From positions 1-6,843 of the forward strand of contig JBCBSK010000174.1 of NCBI GenBank assembly GCA_039819185.1: a stretch of 6,843 nt of DNA, read 5' to 3'. Under the pieces are notes generated by a model. The model was not told where the DNA came from and ran no database searches. It saw only the letters and a program-made list of their open reading frames with translations. The position numbers were made by a program, and so were the translations under genes. The DNA is from JBCBSK01 sp039819185 (GTDB lineage: Bacteria; Pseudomonadota; Alphaproteobacteria; Rhizobiales; Tepidamorphaceae). Below, piece by piece: positions 5,039 to 6,843 of the stretch; position 1 is the first letter of the stretch, and each line of letters opens with the position of its first letter.

Positions 5039-6052
5039 ATGACCGATGCACATCCTTCCCTGCCACCGTCAATGACAGCCGTGGCAATTTCACAGCCTGG
5101 TGGACCCGAGGTCCTGGTGCCGGAAACGCGCCCGCTGCCCGACCCCGGGCCGGACGAGATCCTGATCAAAGTCTCGGCGGCTGGCGTCAACCGTCCAGAT
5201 GTGTTGCAGCGCGCCGGTGCCTATCCACCCCCACCAGGAGCCTCCGATCTGCCAGGACTTGAAGTCGCGGGCAATATTGCTGCGATTGGCGCTGACGTCA
5301 CGGAGTGGAGGATTGGGGATCCGGTTATGAGCCTCGTTTCGGGCGGTGGCTATGCTGACTATTGCCTCGCCGATCGCGGCGTCGCGATGCCGGTTCCGGC
5401 CGGCTTCGACATGGTACGAGCAGCTGCGATCCCCGAAACGTTCTTCACGGTTTGGCACAATGTCTTCGAGCGCGGTGCGCTTGCCGGGGATGAATGGCTT
5501 CTGGTTCATGGCGGCTCGAGCGGCATCGGCACGACCGCGATCCAGCTTGCCAAAGCCTTCGGCGCACGGGTGATCGCGACGGCTGGCTCTGATGAAAAAT
5601 GCGATGCCTGCCTGACGCTCGGCGCCGACATCGCGGTCAACTACCGCGAACAAGACTTCGTCGAGGCCGTCAAGACAGCGACCGACAAGCGCGGCGCGGA
5701 TGTCATCCTCGACATGGTCGGCGGTGACTATATTCCAAGAAACCACGCCGCCGCGGCAGAAGACGGGCGCATTGTGCAGATTGCCTTCCTGCAAGGCTCG
5801 AAGGTCGAGGTCGATTTCACGCGGCTGATGATCAAGCGGTTGACCCATACCGGCTCCACACTGAGACCACGCACCACCGCCTTCAAGCGCCGGCTTGCCG
5901 GCGTTCTGACGGAAAAGGTCATGCCTCTAATCGAGTCCGGCCGCATCGGGCCTGTCATGGATCAAACCTTCCCCCTGACCGAGGCCGCCGCCGCTCACGC
6001 CCGTATGGAAACCAACACCCATATCGGCAAGATTATGCTAACCGTCGCCTAG
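5039..6052 (+). CDS. NAD(P)H-quinone oxidoreductase, zinc-free MDR family (PIG3-like)
   Basis: This 337-residue protein is a medium-chain reductase without zinc ligands. The N-terminal catalytic domain carries the family stretch KVSAAGVNRPDVLQRAGAYP followed by PPPGASDLPGLEVAG (44-78). The nucleotide-binding domain has LLVHGGSSGIGTTAIQLAK (154-172), the NADPH loop, then ADVILDMVGGDY. The C-terminus ends in HIGKIMLTVA, as usual. PIG3/TIGR02824-type enzymes reduce quinones with NADPH in the cytoplasm, often by one-electron transfer. Start 5039 has no clear ribosome site; ATG 5072 (residue 12, SMTAVAI) is also possible and fits the domain start, but family members commonly carry a short leader like this one. 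It is the first gene of an operon with the channel gene (9-bp gap) and the gamma-glutamyltransferase gene. Confidence 0.93.
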   Translation: MTDAHPSLPPSMTAVAISQPGGPEVLVPETRPLPDPGPDEILIKVSAAGVNRPDVLQRAGAYPPPPGASDLPGLEVAGNIAAIGADVTEWRIGDPVMSLVSGGGYADYCLADRGVAMPVPAGFDMVRAAAIPETFFTVWHNVFERGALAGDEWLLVHGGSSGIGTTAIQLAKAFGARVIATAGSDEKCDACLTLGADIAVNYREQDFVEAVKTATDKRGADVILDMVGGDYIPRNHAAAAEDGRIVQIAFLQGSKVEVDFTRLMIKRLTHTGSTLRPRTTAFKRRLAGVLTEKVMPLIESGRIGPVMDQTFPLTEAAAAHARMETNTHIGKIMLTVA

Positions 6053-6061
6053 GCTCTGTGG

Positions 6062-6550
6062 ATGTTTGTCCAGTTCTTTATCAGCGCGGGCGTCACCTCC
6101 CTGACCTTAATGGTCGCCGGAGGGCTCGCGACCCTTGTGATGGAAATCTCCGACCGAACACGTATTTGGCTTATGCGCCGACCGCATGGTCCGAAGCTTG
6201 CCATCGTTTTAATGGCCGCATTGTTTGCGATCTTGGTTGCGAACGTGTTCTCAGTCATCGCCTGGGCAACGGTGTTCCTCGTCGTTGATGCATTTCAGGA
6301 TACCGAGACGGCGATCTATTTTTCGCTCGTGACGGTCACGACGCTCGGCTTCGGCGACATTCTGATGCCCGAGGACTGGCGGCTTCTATCAGGCTTTGCG
6401 GCATCGAACGGGCTGTTGCTGTTTGGTGTCTATACAGCCTTCATCGTCGAGATCCTCCGGCGCATCCGCAACATTCAAAGCGTAATGCATTATGAGCATC
6501 AGGCTCACGACACGACACAACGTCCACCTGCCCCACCCTCCTCGCGATAA
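6062..6550 (+). CDS. Small potassium-channel-like membrane protein (Ion_trans_2)
   Basis: This 162-residue protein is an inner-membrane channel-type protein. It has a hydrophobic N-terminal helix (about 4-28), a basic loop (RTRIWLMRRPHGPK), a second helix (46-76), a pore helix leading into TTLGFGD (93-99), and a last helix (112-134). TTLGFGD corresponds to the K+ channel filter TVGYGD, with Leu and Phe replacing the usual Val and Tyr; TxGFGD filters are known in functional K+ channels. The TM-pore-TM part is the Ion_trans_2 fold; tetramer assembly is expected. There is no RCK or nucleotide-binding domain, only a short His- and Pro-rich tail, so the gating signal is not visible. It lies 9 bp after the oxidoreductase gene and 5 bp before the next. 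The weak ribosome site suggests coupled translation. Ion selectivity is inferred. Confidence 0.85.
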   Translation: MFVQFFISAGVTSLTLMVAGGLATLVMEISDRTRIWLMRRPHGPKLAIVLMAALFAILVANVFSVIAWATVFLVVDAFQDTETAIYFSLVTVTTLGFGDILMPEDWRLLSGFAASNGLLLFGVYTAFIVEILRRIRNIQSVMHYEHQAHDTTQRPPAPPSSR

Positions 6551-6555
6551 ACGTG

Positions 6556-6843
6556 ATGCCGATGCCATTCCTACACGCCACATCCATGGTCACAGCGCCT
6601 CAGCCTGAAGCCGTCGAAGTCGGGGCCGACATTCTCGCCCAGGGCGGAAACGCGGTTGATGCTGCGATCGCCTGCGCGCTCATCCAGACCGTGGTTGACC
6701 CGCAGATGTGCGGTATCGCGGGCTTCGGCACTTTTCACATTTACAAGCCCGACGGGCCCGATGGCACTCCGGTGCACACAACGCTGGATTTCCACGGCCG
6801 CGCCCCCCTGGCGGTGACGCCCGACATGTGGGAAGCGCTGATC
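6556..6843 (+). CDS. Gamma-glutamyltransferase-family protein (N-terminal part, runs off the window)
   Basis: The frame is open from ATG 6556 to the right edge, 96 residues. VTAPQPEAVEVGADILAQGG then NAVDAAIACAL matches the N-terminal signature of gamma-glutamyltransferases ('P...A...G..IL..GGNAVDAA'). It continues with VVDPQMCGIAGFGTFHIY and TLDFHGRAPLAVTPDMW. The PQMCGIAGFG form differs from classical GGT (PHSSGIGGGG) and is typical of a divergent branch. GGTs are N-terminal-nucleophile hydrolases, self-cleaved before a Thr far downstream of this part, and transfer or hydrolyse gamma-glutamyl groups such as that of glutathione. There is no signal peptide, unlike periplasmic GGT. GTG 6553 and ATG 6562 are alternative starts; no ribosome site is clear. 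It follows the channel gene by 2-5 bp. The substrate is unknown. Confidence 0.87.
   Translation, partial: MPMPFLHATSMVTAPQPEAVEVGADILAQGGNAVDAAIACALIQTVVDPQMCGIAGFGTFHIYKPDGPDGTPVHTTLDFHGRAPLAVTPDMWEALI

Noticed and set aside
5090..5848. Minus-strand open frame of 252 codons
   Set aside because: It lies antisense to the well-supported quinone oxidoreductase gene and has no domain signature.
1..6843. tRNA, rRNA, CRISPR arrays, insertion sequences, phage or toxin-antitoxin genes
   Set aside because: I looked for repeats, transposase-like frames, cloverleaf sequences and paired small genes and found none that hold up.

Overview
The window looks like chromosomal DNA of an alphaproteobacterium, most likely of the Rhizobiales (Hyphomicrobiales). 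It is GC-rich. It encodes the alphaproteobacterial cell-cycle factor RcdA (DUF1465) next to a DUF1192 protein, and it carries a perfect TTAA-N7-TTAAC CtrA box. No rRNA, tRNA, insertion sequence, phage gene or CRISPR array was seen. The genus cannot be named from the sequence alone.

Layout, left to right. (a) Positions 1-1285 hold a divergent pair: an atypical SDR (NAD(P)-binding) oxidoreductase on the minus strand, cut by the left edge, and an HxlR-type regulator on the plus strand that probably controls it from the 79-bp gap. (b) Positions 1279-1869 hold an HTH-cupin (XRE/PuuR-like) regulator on the minus strand, converging on the HxlR gene with a 7-bp overlap. Its best promoter match would give a leaderless mRNA. 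(c) Positions 1976-2515 hold rcdA on the minus strand. (d) Positions 2516-2865 form a 350-bp stretch with no gene but dense signals: a CtrA box, three GTTAAC sites spaced 94-95 bp apart, two hairpins with pyrimidine-rich (anti-Shine-Dalgarno-like) loops, and a strong minus-strand intrinsic terminator. (e) Positions 2866-4892 hold a minus-strand operon: glycosyltransferase, methyltransferase (ATGA overlap), DUF1192 protein. (f) Positions 4893-5038 are a divergent promoter region with a 12-bp direct repeat. (g) Positions 5039-6843 hold a tight plus-strand operon: PIG3-type quinone oxidoreductase, a small K+-channel-like membrane protein, and the start of a gamma-glutamyltransferase-family enzyme that runs off the right edge.

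How the parts may work together (inference). The centre looks like a cell-cycle locus: a CtrA site lies upstream of the gene for a factor that promotes CtrA degradation, with a possible structured RNA and terminator in between. The glycosyltransferase and methyltransferase look like a surface-glycan module placed beside it. The right-hand operon pairs redox chemistry, ion conductance and gamma-glutamyl chemistry; its joint purpose is not known to me. The most promising candidate for something undescribed is the structured noncoding region between 2516 and 2865.
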